A DNA stretch of 8,058 nucleotides from Ilumatobacteraceae bacterium. GTDB taxonomy: Bacteria > Actinomycetota > Acidimicrobiia > Acidimicrobiales > Ilumatobacteraceae. Below the pieces are notes generated by a model. That model did not search any database. It worked only from the letters and a program-made list of their open reading frames with translations, and was not told the DNA's origin. The translations under genes and the position numbers were made by a program. The stretch spans positions 1 through 8,058 of the forward strand of contig JALRGJ010000043.1 in NCBI GenBank assembly GCA_023253435.1, read 5' to 3'. Positions 1-6,112 of the stretch are shown here, piece by piece (position 1 is the first letter of the stretch; each line of letters opens with the position of its first letter).

Positions 1-242
1 AATAGATCGTCGTCCGATGATCCACCGCCGAATGAGCCGCCACCAGATCCTCCGCTTGTAGGACCTTCTCCCAAGATGGAAGAGTCATATACAACTACTG
101 GTTGCTGTACACGCCAGTGAGCAACAACTTTTCGGACTTCGTCTTCATCTACCCATGAGCCCTGAATACGCTGAGGAACACTGGTATTGCCAGGAAGAAG
201 CAACATGTCGCCTTTTCCTACCAACTTCTCAGCACCTGGTTG
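1..242 (-). pseudogene. ftsK: FtsK C-terminal part, displaced into another reading frame; runs off the left edge
   Basis: Read leftward from 242, this frame stays open for 80 codons to the window edge. It begins QPGAEKLVGKGDMLLLPGN, which is the conserved FtsK/SpoIIIE motor segment that should directly follow the DSRVI at the end of the upstream open frame. It continues with a motif ending in VVVYDSS and then a Gly/Ser-rich, Asp-containing linker (about the last 25 residues). In FtsK this linker is followed by the gamma winged-helix domain that reads KOPS-like sequences; that domain would lie beyond the window. There is no start codon or ribosome-binding site suited to independent translation, so I read this as the tail of the same gene separated by a frameshift. 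Whether the shift is a real mutation or an assembly error cannot be decided here. Confidence 0.85.
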
Positions 243-2161
243 ATCACTCGGCTGTCTGTGAGGCTGCTCACCGCAAACGCCATACGTGCAGGAATGTTGG
301 CCTTGATCACACCAGTAATCACGTTGACTGATGGTCGCTGGGTAGCCACGATGAGGTGAATGCCCACGGCACGAGCTTTTTGGGCAATACGTGTGATGGA
401 CTCTTCAACATCTCTCGCGGCAACCATCATGAGGTCGTTTAACTCGTCGACGATGACAACGATGTATGGCATTCGCTCAAATTTCTTTGCAGTCTCATCG
501 TTGGGATCATTGATTTCTCCCCTGTCAAAAGCGGCATTGAAACCAGTGATGTCGCGGAATCCGACCTCTACCAACATGTCGTAGCGACGCTCCATCTCCT
601 TCACTGCCCATCCCAGTGCATTTGCTGCTTCCTTGGGGTTTGTCACGGGCGCAGTTAAAAGGTGAGGCAGTTGCTTGTACTGCCCCATTTCCACTTGCTT
701 AGGGTCAATGAGGATGAGTTTCACTTGATCGGGAGTGCTTCGCATCAACAATGAAGTAAGGATGGAGTTGATACCGCTTGACTTACCTGCGCCAGTTGCA
801 CCAGCTATCAACATGTGAGGTGTGGCTGCAAGGTTCACAAATACGGCACGCCCTGCAATATCTTTACCCACCGCAACATCTAATGGGTGTTTTGCTGCCC
901 GAGCTTCTGGAGACACCATGAGATCTCCCAATGACACAAGTTGGCGCGTTTCATTTGGCACTTCTACACCGACTGCAGATTTCCCCGGAATAGGAGCCAA
1001 AATTCGAACATCTGTAGCAGCCATTGAATATGCAATGTCGCGGTTGAGGTTGACAACCTTGGAAACCTTTACTCCCGAGCCAAGTTCAAGCTCGAAACGA
1101 GTAACAGTTGGACCAACGGTCATTCCCACAAGCCGAGTTTCTACTCCGTGTGAGGCCAACGACTCTTCAAGGAGTTTTCCCCGCTCCGCAACGTGAGCCT
1201 TGTTGATCTCATGAATTTCCGTGAGACCTAACAAATCAGTTGATGGCAATTTCCAGACGCCAGGAGTACTAGGAACAACTGGTTCATCGGCGGAAGGACC
1301 GGCTTCACGTTTTGAGCTTGGCTTGCCTACAAACTCGGGTGTCTTTGCATCCCCAGATGCAGCACGCGACTTGCGCGGTGCCTTGGGTTTTTCTGGGGCA
1401 AGATCTGGATCGGAAGCTGCATCGTAAATAGTTGGCTTACGCATCGCAGGCTTCATGGGTGTGTCTACCCGGCCAGGGATATCGACTAAGTGATCATATG
1501 GATCTGATGGAGAAACGGATTCTTCTCGTGACTGAGACACCTTTGCTGTCCATGTGCGAATAATCACGATGAGTTCAGGAACAGTGGTATCTGTAATCAG
1601 CATGGTGCCACCCAATGCAATGGCACACAACACAACAAGTGCACCAGCCCAACTCAATGTACTTCTGAGAGGCTCACCAATGATTGCACCGAACCAACCA
1701 CCGGCTTGAGACATTGCATCGACACCTGCGATGACTTCATGATCGCCATTAATAATGTGGAGCAAGCCCAGTATTGCGAGAACAACAATTCCCCAGCCAA
1801 TACTCAGACGAACACGATGTTCAATACTTCGTCTGCGCACCATTGCGACACCGATACCGGCAATCACCACAGGAAGTGCGAAACGTCCGAGGCCTAACAA
1901 CCACCCAAAACTTGTGTCGATTGCCTCTCCAAGAGGACCAGCCATATGCAAATACATGGACAACACGAGGACGATGGCCGTGCTAATGAGTGCCACACCC
2001 CAAAACTCCACTTCTCGACCACGTACAGCTTCACGTGCGGCTGAATCTGGTGCTGTTTGCGTGGGTCGACGTGTGCCCTTTGGAGGTGTTTTAACTGCGC
2101 CCCGGGACCCGCCAGCACCTTTTGCACCACGGGGAGATGATGAAGAACCCTTGCCAGACAT
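218..2161 (-). CDS. ftsK: DNA translocase FtsK, N-terminal membrane domain and most of the motor; frame broken near its end
   Basis: FtsK is a hexameric ATP-driven DNA pump at the division septum that moves the chromosome terminus and supports dimer resolution. The 647-residue frame has a basic, Ser/Gly/Pro-rich N terminus (1-50), four hydrophobic membrane segments (about 53-73, 86-108, 117-138, 168-190), a charged linker of about 100 residues (205-305), then the alpha/beta motor. Walker A is GATGAGKS (454-461), Walker B is IVVIVDEL (567-574), and an ATQRPS motif lies at 606-611. The Walker B tail reads DELNDLMM where DEFADLMM or DELADLMM is usual. After DSRVI (636-640) the frame switches to seven unrelated residues and a stop at 220-218, while the expected continuation is open in another frame from 242 leftward. 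The ATG at 2161 has no Shine-Dalgarno sequence; a TACCGT box 6 nt upstream suggests a leaderless start. It lies 73 nt downstream of rnj, with no obvious terminator between them. Confidence 0.93.
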   Translation of the reverse strand: MSGKGSSSSPRGAKGAGGSRGAVKTPPKGTRRPTQTAPDSAAREAVRGREVEFWGVALISTAIVLVLSMYLHMAGPLGEAIDTSFGWLLGLGRFALPVVIAGIGVAMVRRRSIEHRVRLSIGWGIVVLAILGLLHIINGDHEVIAGVDAMSQAGGWFGAIIGEPLRSTLSWAGALVVLCAIALGGTMLITDTTVPELIVIIRTWTAKVSQSREESVSPSDPYDHLVDIPGRVDTPMKPAMRKPTIYDAASDPDLAPEKPKAPRKSRAASGDAKTPEFVGKPSSKREAGPSADEPVVPSTPGVWKLPSTDLLGLTEIHEINKAHVAERGKLLEESLASHGVETRLVGMTVGPTVTRFELELGSGVKVSKVVNLNRDIAYSMAATDVRILAPIPGKSAVGVEVPNETRQLVSLGDLMVSPEARAAKHPLDVAVGKDIAGRAVFVNLAATPHMLIAGATGAGKSSGINSILTSLLMRSTPDQVKLILIDPKQVEMGQYKQLPHLLTAPVTNPKEAANALGWAVKEMERRYDMLVEVGFRDITGFNAAFDRGEINDPNDETAKKFERMPYIVVIVDELNDLMMVAARDVEESITRIAQKARAVGIHLIVATQRPSVNVITGVIKANIPARMAFAVSSLTDSRVINQVLRSW

Positions 2162-2167
2162 GAGAAA

Positions 2168-2173
2168 ACGGTA
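2168..2173 (-). promoter_or_regulatory. candidate -10 box for a leaderless ftsK transcript
   Basis: On the minus strand TACCGT is followed by six bases (TTTCTC) and then the ftsK ATG. This matches the TANNNT form of -10 elements in actinobacterial leaderless promoters, with the start codon at the expected transcription start. No good -35 and no Shine-Dalgarno sequence are visible. The rest of the 2162-2234 intergenic stretch holds only short GC-rich inverted bits (for example GGGTATCCC) and no convincing terminator for rnj, so read-through from rnj may also supply ftsK mRNA. Confidence 0.4.
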
Positions 2174-2234
2174 GCAATGGGGTGACTGACGGTTCGGGAT
2201 ACCCCCAAATAACTGTGGTGGCGTTGAGTTTGCC

Positions 2235-3896
2235 CTATGTGGTCATCACGACGGGGACAATCATGGGTCGGCGTTTCGTGCGCTCATTGACAAATTTGCC
2301 CGCGGCTCTGCGCACCTCGCGTTCCAAACTCTCAATGTCATTGACGCCATCATCTAACGCCTTCACCAATGCTTTTTCAATATGTGCTTCAGCTTCATCG
2401 AGCAGGTCATCTGCTTCAGGCGCATGCACCCAGCCCCTCGTAATAATTTCTGGCCCTGTAATCACTTTGTGTGCCTGTGCGTCAACTGTTGCGACAATGA
2501 CAACCACACCCTCCTCCGCCAGAACGCGTCGGTCGCGAAGAACTCCATGCCCAACATCGCCAACAATGCCATCAACAAAGAGGTAATGCGCCGGGATTTT
2601 GTCCACAAATTTCAATCCGTCATCTGAAAGCTCGAGTACATCACCGTCTGCGGCTTGTATGACTTTGTCGGGGTGAGCTCCCATCACAATGGCTAAATCT
2701 GCATGAGCTTTCATGTGCCTGTACTCACCATGAACCGGAACAAACCACTCTGGCCTCAGAATGGAGTGATACGTCTTTAGCTCATCTGCTTGCGCATGCC
2801 CCGTTGCGTGCACATCGGCCACACCGGAATGCACTACTTTCGCCCCGGCACGTATGAGTCCATCGATGACTCGATTGACATTTCCCTCATTGCCAGGAAT
2901 TGCATGACTCGACAAAATCACTGTGTCGTCTTCACTGACACGAATCCATTTGCTCTCACCTCGAGACAGAAGCGACAGTGCAGACATGGGTTCACCTTGT
3001 GATCCGGTGGAGATGACACACACATCTTCTGGCGCATAATCATGAATCTGTTCTACGTCGATAAAAACGCTGGCAGGAACATCGATGATTTTTAGATCAA
3101 TTGCCAACTTGATGTTCTTTTGCATCGATCGACCCATCAGAGCAACTTTGCGCCCAGAGTCCATGGCCGCCTCAATAACTTGTTGAACACGGTGAATATG
3201 GCTGGCAAAACTTGCCGTAATAATTCGGCGATCACGATGCTCATGGAAGAGCTGATACAAAACTGTGCCAACACTTCTCTCACTGGGTGCATGGCCATGT
3301 TCTTCGGCATTTGTGGAATCACACATCAGTAAACGAATGCCAACTGTTGAAGACAATTCTCCAAGACGAGCCAGATCTGTGCGTCGGTTATCCACTGGTG
3401 TGAGATCTAATTTGAAGTCACCCGAGTGAACAATGACCCCTTGAGGGGTGTGAATAATGATCGCGTGAGCGTGTGGAACCGAGTGAGTCACTGGCAGAAA
3501 CTCAACATCAAATGGCCCAATGTTGAGTCGCTCACCATCTGTTACAGAAATGAGTTGTGTTTTATTGAGAAGCCCTGCCTCTTCAATTCTGTTTTTTGCT
3601 AATCCGAGCGTGACCGCAGATCCATAGATAGGAAACTCCAGCTCCCGTAATAAAAATTGGAGACCACCAACATGGTCTTCGTGGCCATGCGTGGCAACAC
3701 ACCCCACAATGCGATCTTTGTTTTCAATGAGAAAGGTGAAATCTGGCAGTACGAGATCAATGCCATGCATATCTGCATCAGGGAACATGAGACCACAGTC
3801 AATGAGCAGGAGCTTGTTCTCTTGCTCCAGCACCATGCAATTACGGCCAATTTCACCAAGGCCACCAAGAAAATAAATACGTACCGAAGATGCCAT
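2235..3896 (-). CDS. rnj: ribonuclease J (metallo-beta-lactamase/beta-CASP RNase)
   Basis: RNase J is a cytoplasmic zinc-dependent 5'-3' exo- and endoribonuclease that matures rRNA and degrades mRNA. The 553-residue length is typical. The N terminus YFLGGLGEIGRN (8-19) is the usual RNase J opening. The metal-binding motif HGHEDH lies at 70-75 (H70, H72, D74, H75), with H138 in VTHSVPHAH and D160 in HSGDFK completing the metallo-beta-lactamase site. The beta-CASP part shows CDSTNAE (192-198), STGSQGEP (296-303) and SSHAIPGNE (329-337). HATGHAQ (363-369) and PVHGEYRH (387-394) follow, then the C-terminal domain from about 450. The ATG has no clear Shine-Dalgarno sequence and lies 6 nt after the dapA stop, so translation is probably coupled to dapA. 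The dapA-rnj pairing is a known actinobacterial arrangement. No damage to the frame is seen. Confidence 0.97.
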   Translation of the reverse strand: MASSVRIYFLGGLGEIGRNCMVLEQENKLLLIDCGLMFPDADMHGIDLVLPDFTFLIENKDRIVGCVATHGHEDHVGGLQFLLRELEFPIYGSAVTLGLAKNRIEEAGLLNKTQLISVTDGERLNIGPFDVEFLPVTHSVPHAHAIIIHTPQGVIVHSGDFKLDLTPVDNRRTDLARLGELSSTVGIRLLMCDSTNAEEHGHAPSERSVGTVLYQLFHEHRDRRIITASFASHIHRVQQVIEAAMDSGRKVALMGRSMQKNIKLAIDLKIIDVPASVFIDVEQIHDYAPEDVCVISTGSQGEPMSALSLLSRGESKWIRVSEDDTVILSSHAIPGNEGNVNRVIDGLIRAGAKVVHSGVADVHATGHAQADELKTYHSILRPEWFVPVHGEYRHMKAHADLAIVMGAHPDKVIQAADGDVLELSDDGLKFVDKIPAHYLFVDGIVGDVGHGVLRDRRVLAEEGVVVIVATVDAQAHKVITGPEIITRGWVHAPEADDLLDEAEAHIEKALVKALDDGVNDIESLEREVRRAAGKFVNERTKRRPMIVPVVMTT

Positions 3897-3902
3897 ACAG
3901 GT

Positions 3903-4802
3903 CTAACGCTGGGTCGCGCGTGCGGCCTCAAGATTTTTGAATACCTGTGCAGCGCGAGCATCGAGTCCAGCAGGCGGTGGCCCCATGGGCAGCCTGCACT
4001 CACCCACTGAAAATCCAAGATGATTCATCATCACTTTGCTAGGGATGGGATTGGGATTCTCGTCGCCGGTTTCATAGGCATAGCTCTCTAACAAGATGTC
4101 ATTTATGCGTCGCGCCTCAGCATGATCACCGTTCTTAAATGCAGTAATCATCTTCTGGTGTTCTGGTGCACTCCAATGAGTTGCAACACCAATTACTCCT
4201 TCTCCGCCGTATGCAAGAAAAGCAAGAGTGAGTCCGTCATCACCTGAATACAACTCAAAATCCTTAGGCACTAGTGCCATCAAGTTTGCCGTTTCTGCCG
4301 GAGCACCCGCCGCGTCTTTTAGTGCCTTAACATTTGAAATGTTGTTGGCAAGTTGCGCCAAAGTACCGGTGCTGATTTTGCGTCCTGTGCGAACCGGAAT
4401 GTCGTACACAACAACTGGCAGATCAGTTGCGTTCGCCATTGCCTCAATATGTCCGTACAAACCGGCTTGAGAGGGTCTGTTGTAATACGGCCCCACAGCA
4501 AGAATTCCTGCTGCGCCAAGTTTTGTGACCTCTTTTGTGAGATGTACCGAGTGAGCAGTGTCGTTAGATCCAGAACCGGCGATCACTGGAATAGTCACTG
4601 CACCAATAATGGCTTCCCACAATTCCAACTTTTCATTGTCTGTGAGAGTTGATGATTCTCCAGTTGTGCCCGAGATAACTAAACCATCGTTGCCATTATT
4701 TTGAAGCCACTGTGCCAACCGAACAGCTTCAGAAATATTGAGCGCACCGGTTTCGGTGAATGGCGTAATCATCGCCGTAAGAACTTGTCCAAAAATGGCC
4801 AT
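3903..4802 (-). CDS. dapA: 4-hydroxy-tetrahydrodipicolinate synthase (DapA)
   Basis: DapA condenses pyruvate with L-aspartate-4-semialdehyde in the cytoplasm, the first committed step towards meso-diaminopimelate and lysine. The 299 residues form a TIM-barrel aldolase of usual length. The opening FGQVLTAMITPF (4-15) is typical. T46/T47 sit in GTTGES (45-50), Y107 in GPYYNRP, Y133 in YDIPVRTG (133-140), R138 in the position that binds the substrate carboxylate, and the Schiff-base lysine K162 in KALKDA. T46/T47, Y107, Y133, R138 and K162 line up with the catalytic residues of characterised DapA enzymes. The arginine favours DapA over related lyases such as NanA. A leaderless start is possible: CATAAT lies 5 nt upstream of the ATG. 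A strong hairpin at 4818-4844 isolates the gene from the diiron gene upstream. Its stop is 6 nt before rnj, so the two are probably one transcript. Confidence 0.96.
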   Translation of the reverse strand: MAIFGQVLTAMITPFTETGALNISEAVRLAQWLQNNGNDGLVISGTTGESSTLTDNEKLELWEAIIGAVTIPVIAGSGSNDTAHSVHLTKEVTKLGAAGILAVGPYYNRPSQAGLYGHIEAMANATDLPVVVYDIPVRTGRKISTGTLAQLANNISNVKALKDAAGAPAETANLMALVPKDFELYSGDDGLTLAFLAYGGEGVIGVATHWSAPEHQKMITAFKNGDHAEARRINDILLESYAYETGDENPNPIPSKVMMNHLGFSVGECRLPMGPPPAGLDARAAQVFKNLEAARATQR

Positions 4803-4807
4803 GCCCC

Positions 4808-4834
4808 ATTATGACCGAACGGGGGCGTTCACAA
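4808..4834 (-). promoter_or_regulatory. candidate dapA promoter with the start point at the start codon
   Basis: On the minus strand TTGTGA (4834-4829) is followed by a 15-bp spacer and CATAAT (4813-4808). Five bases (GGGGC) then lead to the ATG. The -10 matches TATAAT at five of six positions; the -35 matches TTGACA at four. The proposed -35 falls in the loop and right arm of the hairpin. A G-rich stretch before the ATG could alternatively act as a poor ribosome-binding site on a longer transcript. Confidence 0.4.
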
Positions 4835-4844
4835 CGCCCCCGTT
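4818..4844 (-). terminator. perfect 12-bp GC-rich hairpin between the diiron gene and dapA
   Basis: AACGGGGGCGTT (4818-4829), a CAC loop (4830-4832) and AACGCCCCCGTT (4833-4844) form a perfect 12-bp stem with a 3-nt loop. It lies 31 nt after the diiron gene stop, where a transcription terminator is expected. On the minus strand no T-run follows the stem, as is often reported for actinobacterial terminators; on the plus strand the stem is followed by TTCTTTA, but no plus-strand gene leads into it. Its 15-nt distance from the dapA ATG means that it may also act as a leader structure on read-through transcripts. Confidence 0.65.
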
Positions 4845-4875
4845 TCTTTACGTCTGAAGTAAAAGTTCTCCGTTT

Positions 4876-6006
4876 TTACTGGCCCAGTGCGGGCATTTCC
4901 TTGCCCAACTCATATTCAGCAAATTCTTCACCGGTGTCCTGCCAGTCCTCAAACTGAATAACACCCATCTCCTCGAACTTGTGACGAAGCCATTTGTCAT
5001 TTCTGTCGAGAAGACCCAACTTTTTGCAGTTAGGAACAATTTTTGAGAAGAGCATCTGCTGGAAGAGTTGACGTGATGGATCTTGCAACATCATGGGAGC
5101 GATTTCCTTTGTATTCACACCCATCCTCTCCCATACTTCTTGCTGCAGGAAGCGGTCACGCATGCGAACACTGGCTTCATAGGCAAACTCGGTGCGGTCC
5201 ATGAGTTCTTTGTCGCTCATCTCGGCATATGCCTCTTGCAAACTGAGAACTCCAAAAGCAACGTGACGAGCTTCATCGCTCATGACATAGCGCAACAACT
5301 TCTTGAGCAATGGCTCATTAGTAGTGGCGTGCAAGAAACCAAACGCAGCAAGCGCAAGACCCTCCACCATGATCTGCATGCCGAGGTATGTCATATCCCA
5401 ACGACTGTCATTGATGATGTCGTCTAACAACAGACGCAGGTGAGTATTGACTTGATAGCCCCCACCCATTTTTTCATCAAGGTAACGAGCAAACACTTCA
5501 ACGTGGCGAGCTTCGTCAACTACTTGTGTGCTCGCGTACAACTTTGCGTCGTACCAGGGAACGGTCTCGGTGATCTTGGCAGTGCAGATAAGCGCACCTT
5601 GTTCACCGTGAAGGAATTGGCTTAACTGCCACTTACGACCCTCAATGCCAAACTCCAACCATTCTTTGTCGCTCCACTTGCCAAGTGATGTATCTGCATA
5701 CAGTGCTTGCTCCATGCCAGTTCCCAGAATTTGACTGTCTTCAAACACAGACTTCTCAACATCAACGTTGGTGTCCCACTCGAGGTCTGTTGTGCCGTTC
5801 CACTGACCTGTCTTTGCCTTTTCATATAGGCGACGCAATGTGGGACGAGCTAATGAATAATCCCAGGTAAAGATGCTGTCTGCATTGTTCTTCACAATGT
5901 GCTCAACCTCATCAACATCGGTATTAGTAATTGCGAGAATTGCCTCAATGTCGTTCAATTCATCGCGACCAATAAGTTCCTGATTGCTCTTTTCATCGAT
6001 GCTCAT
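4876..6006 (-). CDS. ferritin-like diiron-carboxylate protein, substrate unknown
   Basis: The 376 residues carry the paired four-helix diiron signature of the ferritin/RNR-R2/oxygenase superfamily: E135 (HGEQG), E165 and H168 (DEARH, 164-168), E215 (MVEGLA) and E245 and H248 (DEARH, 244-248). The spacing from first Glu to ExxH is 30 residues in both halves, so two binuclear-site half-motifs are complete and a metal centre is likely. No signal peptide or membrane segment is seen, so it should be cytoplasmic. The N-terminal 100 residues and the region after 290 have no motif that I recognise. It could be an oxidase or oxygenase (R2-like, AurF-like) or another diiron enzyme; sequence alone does not say which, and no partner reductase or RNR large subunit is nearby. 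A canonical Shine-Dalgarno AAAGGAG precedes the ATG by 5 nt, fixing the start. A hairpin follows the stop, so the gene is probably monocistronic. It sits directly upstream of dapA. Confidence 0.85.
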   Translation of the reverse strand: MSIDEKSNQELIGRDELNDIEAILAITNTDVDEVEHIVKNNADSIFTWDYSLARPTLRRLYEKAKTGQWNGTTDLEWDTNVDVEKSVFEDSQILGTGMEQALYADTSLGKWSDKEWLEFGIEGRKWQLSQFLHGEQGALICTAKITETVPWYDAKLYASTQVVDEARHVEVFARYLDEKMGGGYQVNTHLRLLLDDIINDSRWDMTYLGMQIMVEGLALAAFGFLHATTNEPLLKKLLRYVMSDEARHVAFGVLSLQEAYAEMSDKELMDRTEFAYEASVRMRDRFLQQEVWERMGVNTKEIAPMMLQDPSRQLFQQMLFSKIVPNCKKLGLLDRNDKWLRHKFEEMGVIQFEDWQDTGEEFAEYELGKEMPALGQ

Positions 6007-6011
6007 GAGCG

Positions 6012-6018
6012 CTCCTTT
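6012..6018 (-). promoter_or_regulatory. strong Shine-Dalgarno site of the diiron gene
   Basis: AAAGGAG lies 5 nt before the ATG at 6006 and decides that start. It is the only strong ribosome-binding sequence in front of any complete gene in this window. The start codon itself lies in a 10-bp palindrome GCTCATGAGC (6001-6010), which may be chance. Confidence 0.75.
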
Positions 6019-6024
6019 GGTTGA

Positions 6025-6035
6025 GGGGTGACCCC
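6025..6035. repeat. short palindrome GGGGTGACCCC in the diiron gene leader
   Basis: Five-base arms GGGGT and ACCCC flank one central base, 7 bp upstream of the Shine-Dalgarno sequence. If transcription starts near 6039 this lies in the leader RNA, where it could form only a small hairpin with a 3-nt loop. As DNA it could be a repressor half-site pair. The functional meaning is unproven. Confidence 0.3.
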
Positions 6036-6045
6036 CTTCACACGA

Positions 6046-6075
6046 ACCTTAGAACTACTGGTGGGTAGGTGGCAA
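6046..6075 (-). promoter_or_regulatory. candidate promoter of the diiron gene
   Basis: On the minus strand TTGCCA (6075-6070) and TAAGGT (6051-6046) are separated by 18 bp. The -10 fits TANNNT and the -35 matches TTGACA at four of six positions. A start near 6039 would give a leader of about 30 nt containing the GGGGTCACCCC palindrome and the AAAGGAG site. Confidence 0.35.
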
Positions 6076-6100
6076 GGCAAGCCGTCGCCCGCATCAGGTC

Positions 6101-6106
6101 TACGGT
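6101..6106 (+). promoter_or_regulatory. candidate -10 box for a leaderless membrane-protein transcript
   Basis: TACGGT is followed by six bases (AAGTGG) and the GTG start at 6113. There is no Shine-Dalgarno sequence in front of this GTG. The arrangement repeats the TANNNT plus 6 nt spacing seen in front of ftsK. No clear -35 is present. Confidence 0.4.
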
Positions 6107-6112
6107 AAGTGG

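Noticed and set aside
1..70. Gly/Ser-coding GC-rich stretch as a DNA repeat
   Set aside because: It translates to a Gly/Ser linker in the displaced FtsK frame; the codons vary and there is no regular repeat unit.
236..250. Programmed ribosomal frameshift site in ftsK
   Set aside because: There is no slippery heptamer or obvious downstream structure, and about two residues of the conserved motif are missing, which indicates lost bases instead of a slip.
1894..2208. Open frame of 104 codons on the minus strand across the ftsK start
   Set aside because: It overlaps the N-terminal membrane region of ftsK in another frame, has no recognisable motif and is best explained as a shadow frame.
2182..2586. 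134-codon plus-strand open frame opposite the rnj 3' end
   Set aside because: Serine/threonine-rich translation typical of antisense to a coding gene; no family resemblance.
3657..4010. 117-codon plus-strand open frame opposite the rnj and dapA ends
   Set aside because: It lies antisense across two strongly conserved genes, with no start signal or recognisable composition; a shadow.
4818..4850. Hairpin followed by TTCTTTA as a plus-strand terminator
   Set aside because: No plus-strand gene leads into it; its place 31 nt after a minus-strand stop favours a minus-strand role.
4876..6006. Canonical class I ribonucleotide reductase beta subunit
   Set aside because: The diiron ligands fit the superfamily, but I see no R2-specific C-terminal motif, and no nrdE/nrdA neighbour is present.
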